NCBI RefSeq assembly: GCF_010389155.1
Contig: NC_057768.1
Coordinates: 44,743,633 to 44,807,632 of the forward strand
Length of the DNA: 64,000 nt
Direction of reading: 5' to 3'
DNA from: Erigeron canadensis
Taxonomy: Eukaryota > Streptophyta > Magnoliopsida > Asterales > Asteraceae
Position 1 is the first letter of the stretch; every line of letters starts with the position of its first letter. Made by a program: the position numbers and the translations under genes. The notes under the pieces were generated by a model that ran no database searches, was not told the origin of the DNA, and saw only the letters and a list, made by a program, of their open reading frames with translations. This document shows positions 1-10,392 of the stretch, piece after piece.

Positions 1-11
1 TATATATATAT

Positions 12-200
12 GGAAAGAGTGAGTATGAGGTTGTCCCTCATCTAAGCTTAGATGGGGAACTCATCACATACAAATATTTTAATATTTGTTTGAATTTTTA
101 ATAAATACATGGCCCCCCATGATTTTTATGATTATAAAACCAAATGTGAGGGGTTTCTTATCTAAGCTTAGATGAGGGACAACTCCGTACTCACTTTCCC
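12..200. mobile_element. MITE copy A (189 bp, (TA)n target)
   Basis: A terminal inverted repeat of about 44 bp begins GGAAAGAGTGAGTA at 12 and returns as its complement ending CTCACTTTCCC at 200. Each arm contains the inner palindrome CATCTAAGCTTAGATG. The element sits inside a run of alternating TA, so the duplicated target cannot be sized. There is no coding capacity. A second copy of the same length lies at 900-1088. The superfamily is not assigned; the TA target would fit Tc1/mariner, but the terminus is not the usual Stowaway sequence. Confidence 0.8.
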
Positions 201-407
201 TATATATATATATAATATAATAAAACAAGTATTAAAGTAAAACAAATAAAACAATAAGTTTCTGTTCACTAAAAATTATTGTGCATCATGAAAATCGTCG
301 TGCATCAATTGCTTCGTGAATCTTCGCGCATCAAATTAACCATGATCGAATGGTCAAGATTTTGTCTTATTTGTTTTACTTTAATACTTGTTTTACAATG
401 CCCAACC

Positions 408-410
<3 letters not shown>

Positions 411-443
<33 letters not shown>

Positions 444-475
444 AAGGGAGGGAGGGAGGGAGAGTGAGAGAGAGA
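411..475. repeat. (TA)n / (GA)n microsatellite
   Basis: A TA run passes directly into GA repeats and then GGGA-type repeats. The small reading frames across it are low-complexity artefacts. Confidence 0.9.
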
Positions 476-899
476 TTTTTTATTTTGAGAACCATTTTTA
501 TTGTAAAAATCATGAGAACTCTTAAATTTTATATTTATTCACATATTTTTTTTGTTCATTCACATGTGAAATGATATAAAAATATATGTTGTAGAATGAA
601 TTTTTAAAAAAATCTACAAAGTAGTCATTTGGAACTTGTGTAAATGAATTTGTATATATAATGTTAGAATCTTCATTATTATACCTTTTGCGACTATGCT
701 CAATTATATACGTTGAAGATTGATGCATTCTTTCAACTAACATATGTTTTGCCATAAAAAGATTGTATTGTTAATATATATGTGATAAAGTTAGGTGCAT
801 GCATGTATATATGCACTTTTCTACTTTTGGAGAGTATATGAAGTATGAACTAATCATATAAAAAAAAACTTAGTTATATATATATATATATATATATAT

Positions 900-1088
900 G
901 GAAAAGGGAATATAAGGTTGTCCGACACCTAAGCTTAGATGTGGAACCCATCACATATTAATATTTTATTATTTATTGTTTAATGAATTAATGTCTGACC
1001 CCCATGATTTTTATGGTTTAAAATATTAATATGTGAGTGTTTCCAACATCTAAGCTTGGGTACCTAACAGCCTTATATTCTTATCCCC
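900..1088. mobile_element. MITE copy B (189 bp, (TA)n target)
   Basis: This is a diverged sister of the element at 12-200. It has the same length, the same inner AAGCTTAGATG motif near each end, the same central CCCCCATGATTTTTATG block, and it also lies in a long TA run. The inverted repeats are less perfect: the right arm has AAGCTTGGGTACC where the left has AAGCTTAGATGTGG. The copy is older or more mutated. Confidence 0.78.
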
Positions 1089-2924
1089 ATATATATTCCA
1101 TTATTCTTTAGATGATATACTTAACGTATTATCTAAAGCATACACTATAACAATGGCTCAAAGCAGGTAATACACGGACTTTAGTTATCAAGTTTTTGTA
1201 TTTACATATGTTACAACGACATTTTTAGTCGGGTCATTTTTGATAGAAAACATAGTGTTTTTAAGAGAACAGATCAAAAAAGGCTTAGTCTTACAAATTC
1301 ATCCAGACGGTAAACATCAACAAGTTTCTTACTTCTAATTTGGAGTTGAAAAAATGATTTATTCTACTAAATTATACTACTCGTATTTCATGTTTGCGAT
1401 CTTATTCTAGGTATAAAGTAGATTAGGCATGAGGCGGGATATCATAATTCCAGAATTGCGATCTTATTCACAATCGTTGGAAAGTTTTGGCAAGTTCGGC
1501 TAATTAAGTAAGATGCATAAGCAATTTCTGGAAACATCATTTATGTCGTTATGGTGGCATGTATGATGCTACCGGAATTCATGTGTGTCTCGAAGGATAT
1601 CTTTGAGGAAAAGTTTATTTTTCGATATTTTTGCAACAATGTCTATTTATGGGTAAATAATAGGTGCAACTAGCTATAAAGATTTGAGTTGGGTTTTCTT
1701 TTTCTGAAAAACAGTAACAGATAAATGGCTAACACCCCTAATGTGGGTGCGTCCACACCAATTCGACTCTTGGCAACGTCTTAATGGTTTGCTCTCCGTG
1801 TGTTAGATTGGGAATAGTGTCGGATGACAAGTCTTAGGTTTGAAATACCATGACTTAACTGTAATCATACATAATTTATTTATTTTTATCTATTTATACG
1901 TTCTTAATCATGGCCGAATAAACCCTCAGGTTGATTAGCTAGTTATATTTAATAGTATTAAATATACATGTAAATTTAATATCGCCTTTCATTCGTTTTC
2001 ACACCGTGCCTACTCCTTAAAGAAAAGCTCAAGTAATATAAACAATTGAAGTTCTTTGGAACACTTATTTATACAAAGGGGTTCACCAAACGGCTAACCC
2101 AAAAGAATCTAATTGCTGAATACCATTAAACAATGATTCATAACTTTAGCATTAGTATTAGTAGTTGATGACAAAAGTGATTTGTTAAACTTATATAGAT
2201 TATATCAAATAAAATGTGTATATAATAGATAAGTAGATAAACAAAAAGACTAAATTACGCAACTTTCATATCTGACTTTATCCACTTCCATGAATTGAAG
2301 ACTTGGATTATCTTTGTCCATAAGGTGAAGGTTATCACCGGTCTTCGAAAGTATGAATTTAAGTCTACATTCTGAAGATGAGGCATATCATCACATTTCA
2401 TGTGCGTATATATAGTATAATATTAGAAATTGGATTTAAGTATATAACAATATGAGTCATGTTTACCAAAATGAAAAAGAAAGAAAATAATCTTAAAGGT
2501 ATAGGGATTTGGAGATGATAATGCCAATGGTCTATCACTCTAACTGATTGATATATCCGTGGTTTTACCCACAAGTTTTGGGTCTACTCTCCTTAGAGTG
2601 ATAATTTTGTGAAGTTTTTTCCAATAAAATATCTATCTCTTAAACCCTATAGACTGGTATGAAATTGGTAAGGTCTCACAGTGAGATGTTTCTGGTGTTT
2701 CTGATGTTGCTGCTCGCTAACGATTAAAAAAAACCTATATATATGAAAACAACTTGTAATAAGGAAATAAGTTCGCATGGAACGACCTCTGAATCTCTGA
2801 TTATCAAAGTTGGAACACAATACATATTCGGGAAGCTAAATTAGTAAATTGGTACCAACACGTACTTGAGTCTTATTAGAAAGACAAATTTTCCTATATT
2901 ACAAACTAGAGTAAATTATACGGA
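1089..2924. other. intergenic, no gene seen
   Basis: AT-rich sequence without a coding frame, splice-site pattern or clear repeat boundary that I can support. Confidence 0.6.
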
Positions 2925-3545
2925 TCTTATCTTACCCCCAAATTTTTGGTATAAACTTGTGCAACTCTATTCGGGCCTACCCAAATTTCAAAAACCTACT
3001 CGTGATAGTACCTATATCTAACGGCCGTCTATTAGGTTGTTAAGTCAGTCACGTACCGTGCACGTGAGGACTAGTTTTGTCATTTTCTTACCCTAAGGAC
3101 CAAAAGTGTAATTAACTTTTATAATAAAATACTTTATTAATGAAAAAGATATATACATATATAGGTAGAGATCTAGAGAGAAGATGGTTTAAGGAGAGAG
3201 AAGGAAGAGAAAGTTCAATTTTTATTTTTTTTAGCTTGTTTTTTTTTTAATTTTTCATTTTTTTAAATAAATCTATTCCAAAAAAAAATCAAACAATTAA
3301 AAAAATTAAAAAATTAATAAAAATTACAACTTACACATGCGTAGATATCTACAAATGTGTAGATAAACGTTAATTACACTTCTAGTCCTTAGGGGTACGA
3401 AAATGAAAAAACCAATCCTCACGTGCGGCACACATGACCGACTTAACAACCTAATAGACGTCAGAAATATGTATAGTCCGAGTAGGTTTTTAAAATTTGG
3501 GGTATGGTTCAAGTAGCATTGCAAACGTTTGTACCAAAAGGTAAT
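2925..3545. mobile_element. long-TIR foldback / MULE-like element
   Basis: The left arm (about 2925-3120) and the right arm (about 3355-3545) are inverted copies of each other over about 180 bp with scattered changes. Both contain CTATTAGGTTGTTAAGTC and GCACGTGAGGA. The centre is A/T homopolymer-rich and non-coding. The arms resemble Mutator-like termini in length, but I cannot read a 9-bp target duplication, so the exact ends are approximate. Confidence 0.65.
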
Positions 3546-3830
3546 TTAGGATATAAGTCGAGTCGAGTTTCAGTATATTTAGGCTTGTTTGTTTATTTAT
3601 TACTCGAATCGAGCTCGAGCTCGCATACATATTCAAAATTGAGCTCGAGCTCGACTAGGCTCATTAGTGTTCGAGCTCGAACTCGAAGCTCGTATATATA
3701 GTTATTTAAATACTTGTAGGCCGGATTAACTTCGTTCGAGTTTAGTTTCCATGTTTAGTAGGTGGAGCTCAATTCGAGCTCGAGCTTGAACTCGTATATA
3801 TAGTTATTTGAATACTTGTTGGATTAACTT
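3546..3830. repeat. AGCTCG-rich tandem repeat, left part
   Basis: Repeated GAGCTCGAGCTCG blocks alternate with a unit containing TATATATAGTTATTT, GGATTAACTT and GTTTCCATGTTTAG. At least two units are present. The second is split by the solo LTR at 3831-6528 and resumes at 6529 to about 6600. This kind of sequence is common at the ends of non-autonomous hAT-type elements. I assign it only as a repeat. Confidence 0.65.
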
Positions 3831-6528
3831 TGTAACACCCAACATTTAAAAACAAGGATTTTCAAAAACTTTTGCCTAACGGTGTTAAAAGAAGCGGAAT
3901 TAACTTTAAAAGTCCAAACCAGTAAAATCTGTTTAGTTTATTCATTAAATGGTGTTACTAGCCATATCATCAAAATAAGTCTAAATGAAAATCCATCGGT
4001 TGCCCAACATTAAGCAATCGTGTACATTATCAATACAAGTCATTAATATTTAAACATAAAGGAAATGTCTAAAGCGAGCAGCCACTATGGGTAAACTATA
4101 GCTAGCTTCAAAATCGTCTACCCATGCCTCACATCTTCTCACATCTACCTGCCCACTATTGTTGGACCTGAGGGCACAACATATTTAAAAGAGCAAGTGT
4201 TAGCTAACAAATTAGCTAAGTAAGATAATACAAAAGTTATAAAACGTTTGTCCATTTAAAACATTATATAAAAGTCATATTAAGTCGTTAAGGCACATAT
4301 CCTCAAACATATCATCACACATACATATCATATCATCAACATCATTTATATTAGGATGGGTCATCCTAAATGTGCCTAGTCATCTTTTGCATCATCACAT
4401 ATCACATTTGAACATCTTTATAATTGTGACAAAAGTCACGCATCTCATATAACATATGCATCTCGTTAAGTGTGACATAAGTCGCACCCGACTAGATGAA
4501 CCACCATTCAGTAGTACATCAATGTCGTTAAGGAATGGCAAGCCAATCCAGGAGTAATCCGTATGTTCAATGACAATGGGGCTGGTAAGACCTCCCGTAT
4601 TACTCTTCATGTTGTACCTCGTTGCAAGGAGCCACCCGAGCAACCACATCAACGCACTTAACCGGGCTAGGGCAAGTACGGGTTAAGCTTAACACTTTCA
4701 CGTTAAATTTACGAGCTTGATTTCACATCACATCTAGTTTAGGTGTTTACACAACCTAAACAATCATCACATATATACATCTTTAGGTTTGGGCCCTTAA
4801 ACGTGCACGTGTCATGGCAACTTAATAAGTCTAGTGAACTAGATGAACAAGCCATGTAATCATGCACATTTCACATATCATCATCATACATCACATTTCA
4901 TAGCATTTCATTTCATATCATCACATCGCATACATTGTTACATCACGTACATCGTCATATATCATTGCATATCGTATATCATTACAACATTGCATATCAT
5001 TTATCATTTATCATCATAGATCGTACATCATTTCATATCATCTATCATCTCATGTCATATATCGTTGCAAAACACCTATTATCTCATATCATATTTCATT
5101 TCATCTATTAAGCATACATAGCATCTCATATCAGTATATATCATTGGGGTAGCATTTCAGGCTTCAATATGCATCTACATAGCCCATATCACCTCCCGTA
5201 TAATCCCGAATACACATAAGCAAACAAGATACCATTTGGGGAAGTTATTATATGAAAACTATGTTTTTGTTGAACCCTCAGCGTGTCAAAGTAGTGTATC
5301 TTACCTCGTAGAAGAGCACAAAAAAATAACGTAAGTTACCGAGCTTTGCAAATATTCCCAACTACCTATAATCATTAAACGATATAATAAGCTAAACAAG
5401 TACCTACTTACTTTTGTTCATGAATCAAGCCTAAGTATCTATAAACATGACCCATGACAAGGCTTGATGCATCGGACATTCGATTAATACTTTAAAGTTT
5501 ACATAACTCGACAAAACTCGACATTCACTCACTAAATTAACCTTTCTGGAAACTTGACATCAGAATCATCTTTTAAAAACATAACCATTAGAAAGTAGAC
5601 TCTCTTACGATTCCGTGGATAGCTTATTTGTTAAAAACGGAGTTACGGTTCAAAAGTTATGGCCATTTGAAAATTCTGTCGCTGTTGCGTCGCAACTAAA
5701 GGTCACTGTTATCTAGTTGCGCAGCAGCTTAGTAGCTGCGGCGCAGCTAGCCCCGAATCTGCACAAAACTCATTGTTTAACCTCCAAAACTTAACCAAAC
5801 ACACCGCAAACGACCCCAAACCTTATGAACGACTTTTGCACCTCAAAATTCACCATTTTAAGACCATAATGATGCAATGAAATCATTGATTAATCCTTAC
5901 TTGATTTTCAATTTTGCATCACATAGTTAAACGTTTTAGGTTACCGAATCGATCAAAACACACGTTTTTGACATCAATTGATCTTCTAATAACCTAGACC
6001 AGCTATGGATCTGATTGTATGATTGAAAGGACATAAAATCAATGTTATTATACCTTTGATACCTGGAGATTACAAAGAGGATGAAAAAACTTGATCAAAA
6101 CACTCTCGAATCAACCGAATAATGATGAAATCGAACAATATGATGCCATGGAACAAAGGGAACGGCTAGGGCTTCAAAGGAAATGTATATTCTCTGATTT
6201 ATGAGTCTAATGACAGATTATTAGACCCTTAACCCGTTTTTTAGTTTCCAGCTTTGTCAAAACTAGTCCTTAGTCTTCCTTATGGCTCATATTTAGCTTA
6301 AAACACCTATGGGGAATACTTACAACACATTAAACACTTTAAGCACCTCCAAAGACATTAAAATATACCTTTAGACACATTAACACATGAATCATTAAGG
6401 CTTTAAAACCTTACACATAATTCACATTAATCACACATAAACATTAAATCTCTTAGAGACTTAACGGACACGTTGTGTTGACTTAACGACTCAAGTCAAT
6501 CGTTAATTAAAAAGTTTGGGATGTTACA
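3831..6528. mobile_element. solo LTR, about 2.7 kb
   Basis: The sequence starts TGTAACACCC and ends GGGATGTTACA, so it has TG...CA ends with a short inverted repeat. It is flanked by identical 5-bp duplications AACTT at 3826-3830 and 6529-6533. There is no internal gag-pol domain, so a solo LTR made by LTR-LTR recombination is the simplest reading. The length would suit a long-LTR Ty3/gypsy lineage (inference). Inside are a CATATCAT-rich stretch (about 4850-5160) and GC-rich palindromes GTTGCGTCGCAAC (5684) and AGCTGCGGCGCAGCT (5734). Short reading frames here are chance. Confidence 0.85.
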
Positions 6529-7424
6529 AACTTAGTTTGAGTTTCGTTTCCATGTTTAGGAGCCCGAGCTCAAGCTCGATTAGCTCATGTTATAGAGTGG
6601 CACATGTTACCATTAAACATTTATCGATCCTCATTCGTGTATACTTAGAAGTTTGATCACATAACTATGAATAGAAATAGTCTATTAAAATGACCAATAC
6701 TGAAATAAAGTTAATTACTTTATACATATAGTTATATGTTATCCTTATAGAAAGAACTTTGGACAAAATCAAGTATACGATATTCGTTTTTGTTAGGATA
6801 CCTAATGTGTATTAGTTATCAAATAAGTTACCATCAAACATTTTATCGATCCTTATTCGTGTATAATTGAAACTTTGATCACATTACTATGAAAATGATC
6901 TATTAAAATAATCACTATTAAAATAACGTTATTCAAAGCATACATGTAGTAATATGTTATCATTATAGGCCAACCTTTAGACAAGTTATATATATATATA
7001 TACCAATCATAATTTTGATAGATCATTTTTATTCATGGTAATATGATGAGAAGTTTGATTGATTTTTATATTTATTCTAAAACGAGTTATCTCACAAAAA
7101 TTAAAATGAATAATAAGATTTTATTTTAATTATATATAAGAAAGATTTAGATAAAACATATTATATTTATATTTTTTTTAAAATATGTATTAGTTATCAA
7201 AATAATAAGTTAAAAAAAGAGAAGTTAATATGTTAAGAGAAAACGACACATATCACATAACTTGCAAGTTGAAATAAACATGAAAAAAAATAAGTTTAAT
7301 ACATATTAAAGTATTGAGTTTTGAATTTTGTATTTATTTAAGTAATACATAAGCAAAATGGATAGTAATGGTTAAAGACTTAGATCCTTTATATAAAATA
7401 TATGCAAGGATAACAATAAAAAGA
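6529..7424. other. end of split repeat, then intergenic
   Basis: Positions 6529-6600 continue the AGCTCG-rich repeat interrupted by the solo LTR. After that, two imperfect copies of a roughly 250-bp stretch follow each other (about 6600-6770 and 6830-6990), sharing ACCATTAAACATTTATCGATCC-type text and a TTCGTGTATA motif. No gene is visible. Confidence 0.55.
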
Positions 7425-7510
7425 TGGTTGTACTTAGTGGTCAAAGTGTCATCCATTAAACTTGGAGGTCATGGGTTCAACTCTCCTTACTAACTTATAA
7501 GTGATATTTT
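7425..7510 (+). repeat. SINE-like tRNA-derived head
   Basis: A possible polymerase III A box (CTTAGTGGTCAAAG) lies about 30 bp upstream of a B box (GGGTTCAACTC). This is the arrangement of a tRNA-derived plant SINE head. No poly(A/T) tail or target duplication was resolved. Confidence 0.45.
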
Positions 7511-7524
7511 TAAACTTGTATACC

Positions 7525-7762
7525 AAGGCTCGAGTAGCTCGACTAGTCGAGTAGCTCGTAAAGCTCGTTCGGATCAAAAAAGTAACCGATCTTTTGAGCG
7601 AGCCGAGCCCAATTTATTTTTTTAAAGCTCACTCGTCTAACTAATCGAGCTCCTTTTTTTGTTCGAGATCGACTCGAACTCGAAATAGTTAAACTCGAAC
7701 TCGGTTTAAACGAGTTCGAGCTCGAGCAGCTCACAAACAGCTCGACTCGATTACCACCCCTA
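7525..7762 (-). repeat. hAT-like AGCTCG-rich repeat
   Basis: The sequence is dense in GCTCGA and ends on the + strand with CGATTACCACCCCTA. Read on the minus strand this is TAGGGGTGGTAATCG, resembling common hAT-type termini. The opposite terminus is not recognisable, so this is a fragment or a diverged element related to the repeat at 3546. Confidence 0.5.
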
Positions 7763-7929
7763 ATTCAGGATACTACGTGTAATTTACTATTATCTTTTAA
7801 TTGTTAGGATAATCTTGATAAGTGTTTGGATACTATAAACTTCAACTCAACTTGTAGTATAGCTTATTTAAAAATCCATTGCTACAAACGACTCTTTGAG
7901 CTTGACTATGGTCTATGGATTATGGTTAT

Positions 7930-8277
7930 TCAAGTCCCGATCAAATATAGAACAATAAACTAACGCACAAATATTGGAATAAGCTCTCCAATTTATTCAG
8001 AAAATAAACTCAAAACTGAATAACCCTCATAATCACAATGATCCCTAATGGGTTGATTATATAGGGGTGATCACGACTTGATCAACAAGTAAACATAGAA
8101 TTAGAGTAGGATACTAATTTCCTAATTAAATAACTTTCCATACTTATCTAACAAGGAAACATTAACAAAAATAACTCTTTTGTTTATTCTCTAATTATTA
8201 TATCTCATGGGCTCGAGATATTCACAGCACTCTGACCCATTTGCTCGGGTTCGGGTAATTAATAAGACAGCCCAACA
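7930..8277 (-). repeat. copia 3' LTR
   Basis: 348 bp. It differs from the 5' LTR at 7956 (T/C), 8193 (A/T) and 8247 (G/A). The last codons of the pol frame run into it and stop at 8191-8193, a stop codon that falls on one of the three differing bases. Confidence 0.96.
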
Positions 8278-10392
8278 ATCACCCCCTAATACCTGAACCG
8301 GACTAGGTAGGTCTTCAACTCCAAGTAGTTCTCGCATTTCAATGAACTTGACTCTTGCGAGTGCCTTAGTTAAAATGTCAGCCTTTTGCTCTTCTTCACT
8401 TACATACTGAATCTCTACCTTCTCTTCTTTAACACATTCATGAATAAAGTGATACTTTGAGTCAATATGTTTGCTTCGACCATGAAACACAGGATTCTTC
8501 ATTAGTGCTATTGCTGACTTATTATCCACCCGGATCACGATCCTTTGCATTTGTTCACCAACAATCTCACCATATAAACTTTGAAGCCAAATGGCTTGAC
8601 AAGCTGCTGAAGTTGCTGCCATAAATTCAGCCTCACAAGATGATAAGGCAACCGTGTTTTGTTTTTGTGAACACCATGAGACAGGTGTCTCATTAAAATA
8701 GAACACGTGCCCAGTAGTACTTTTTCCATCGTCTACACTGGTTTTATAGCTACTATCACTATACCCAATAATCTTTTGACTACCACCCCGTTTATACCGT
8801 AATCCATAACTTGTTGTACCGGCAATATAACGAAGAATCTGTTTAACAGCAACTAGATGAGATACCATAGGGGCTTGCATGTACCTACTCGCAATTCCCA
8901 CTGCAAAGGATTGATCTGGCCTTGTGTGTAGCAAATAACGAAGACAACCAACCAACCTTCGATAGTTAGTTGGATCAACCTGCTCCCCCTTTTCATCCTT
9001 AGATGGCTTGAAACCTGGATCCATAGGACACTTTGCTGGATTACATTCCAACAAACTTGATTCTTTCAAAATTTTCTTTGCATAGGCTTCCTGCTTGATT
9101 TCGATCCCACCCTTGGTTTTCTTCACTTCAATTCCAAGATAATAAGATAATAACCCGAGATCACTCATCTCGAATTTTTCCTCCATTTGTTTTTTGAATT
9201 CTTCAATTTTCTTGGTACTAGAACTTGTAACAATTAAATCATCTACATATACACCTGTAATAATCATATCTCTTCCTTCATGTTTTGTGTAGATAGCATG
9301 TTCTTTGGAGCACCTCTTAAAACCGAGAGATTTCAAAGTACAATCAAGCTTCAAATTCCAGGCTCTTGGTGCTTGACAAAGCCCATATAATGCCTTAGCT
9401 AGTCGGTAGACTTTGTTCTCCTGTCCTTTCCTTTCAAAGCCTTCAAGCTGACTAACATACACCTCTTCTTTCAAATCACCATTCAAAAACGCTGTTTTGA
9501 CATCTAAATGGTGAACCTGCCATCCATCGCAAGTTGCATGTGCAAGTATTAAGCGTACCGTTTCCATACGAGCTACTGGTGCAAAGACTTCATCAAAATC
9601 GATCCCGAATTGCTGAACATATCCTTTTGCTACGAGCCTTGCTTTGTATTTGATAACTTTACCAGAAGCATCACGCTTTACTTTGTATATCCATTTTAAA
9701 CCAATTGGTGTAACATTACCTGGGAGTGTGGTTAGAGTCCATGTTTTGTTTTTCTCAATGGATTCTAACTCTACTTGCATAGACTTTTCCCAATACACGT
9801 TCCCTTTGGCTTGAGAATAGCTTGTTGGTTCACCTTCAGCTGCAAGTAATAACTCTTCCTGATTACCTCTATTAACCCCATCCTCGATAACAAAATCTTT
9901 AAGTTTTAAAGAGTTATATCTCTGTCTCATTGAGCGTCTTAATGGAGGTGTTTCCTGGTTTTCACTCTCGACTTCAGAATTATCATGTAAATTAGAACTT
10001 GCCGAGGCTACTATACTTGAATTAGGAGATTGTTGTTCTTGATCAGACTCACTCGCACCCCCTGAATTCTGTGGAGAATGCACCACCTCTTTTTGAGGCT
10101 CACTTGCTATCTTAGTCAAAGTTTCGTCTTGACCTGAGTGAAGAACAACAGTAAAAAATTCTGGATATATAGTTTTCTTCCATTGCCAACCACGCTTTTC
10201 ATCACACTCAACTGTTCTTCGAATACAAATCTTGTTCTTAACTGGGTCAAACATTAGAAAAGCTTTAGCTCTCGGTTCAGAACCAAAATATACCATCAAT
10301 CTACTTCTGTCATCAAGTTTAGATTGATCCACTTTGGGTTCTGTAGCATAACCAATACAACCAAATACCCGTAAGTATTGTAAATCTGGTTT
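8191..10392 (-). pseudogene. copia pol, RT-RNase H part (after in-frame TAG)
   Basis: An open frame continues in register with the upstream gag-integrase frame after a single stop. Counting from codon 10332, reverse transcriptase motifs are FLNGDLKEEVYV (about 282) and the catalytic YVDD (362-365). RNase H follows, with GYSDSSY (about 523), SSCEAEFMA (about 564) and ADILTKAL (about 651). Two family-conserved spots look altered: LYGLCQAPRAW where K is usual for C, and TRPDQSF where L is usual for Q. No start codon is expected because it is normally translated as part of one polyprotein. The last 27 codons lie in the LTR. Confidence 0.93.
8278..8290 (-). promoter_or_regulatory. polypurine tract
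   Basis: On the minus strand ATTAGGGGGTGAT lies immediately before the 3' LTR. This is the expected place and composition of the plus-strand DNA priming site. Confidence 0.8.
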
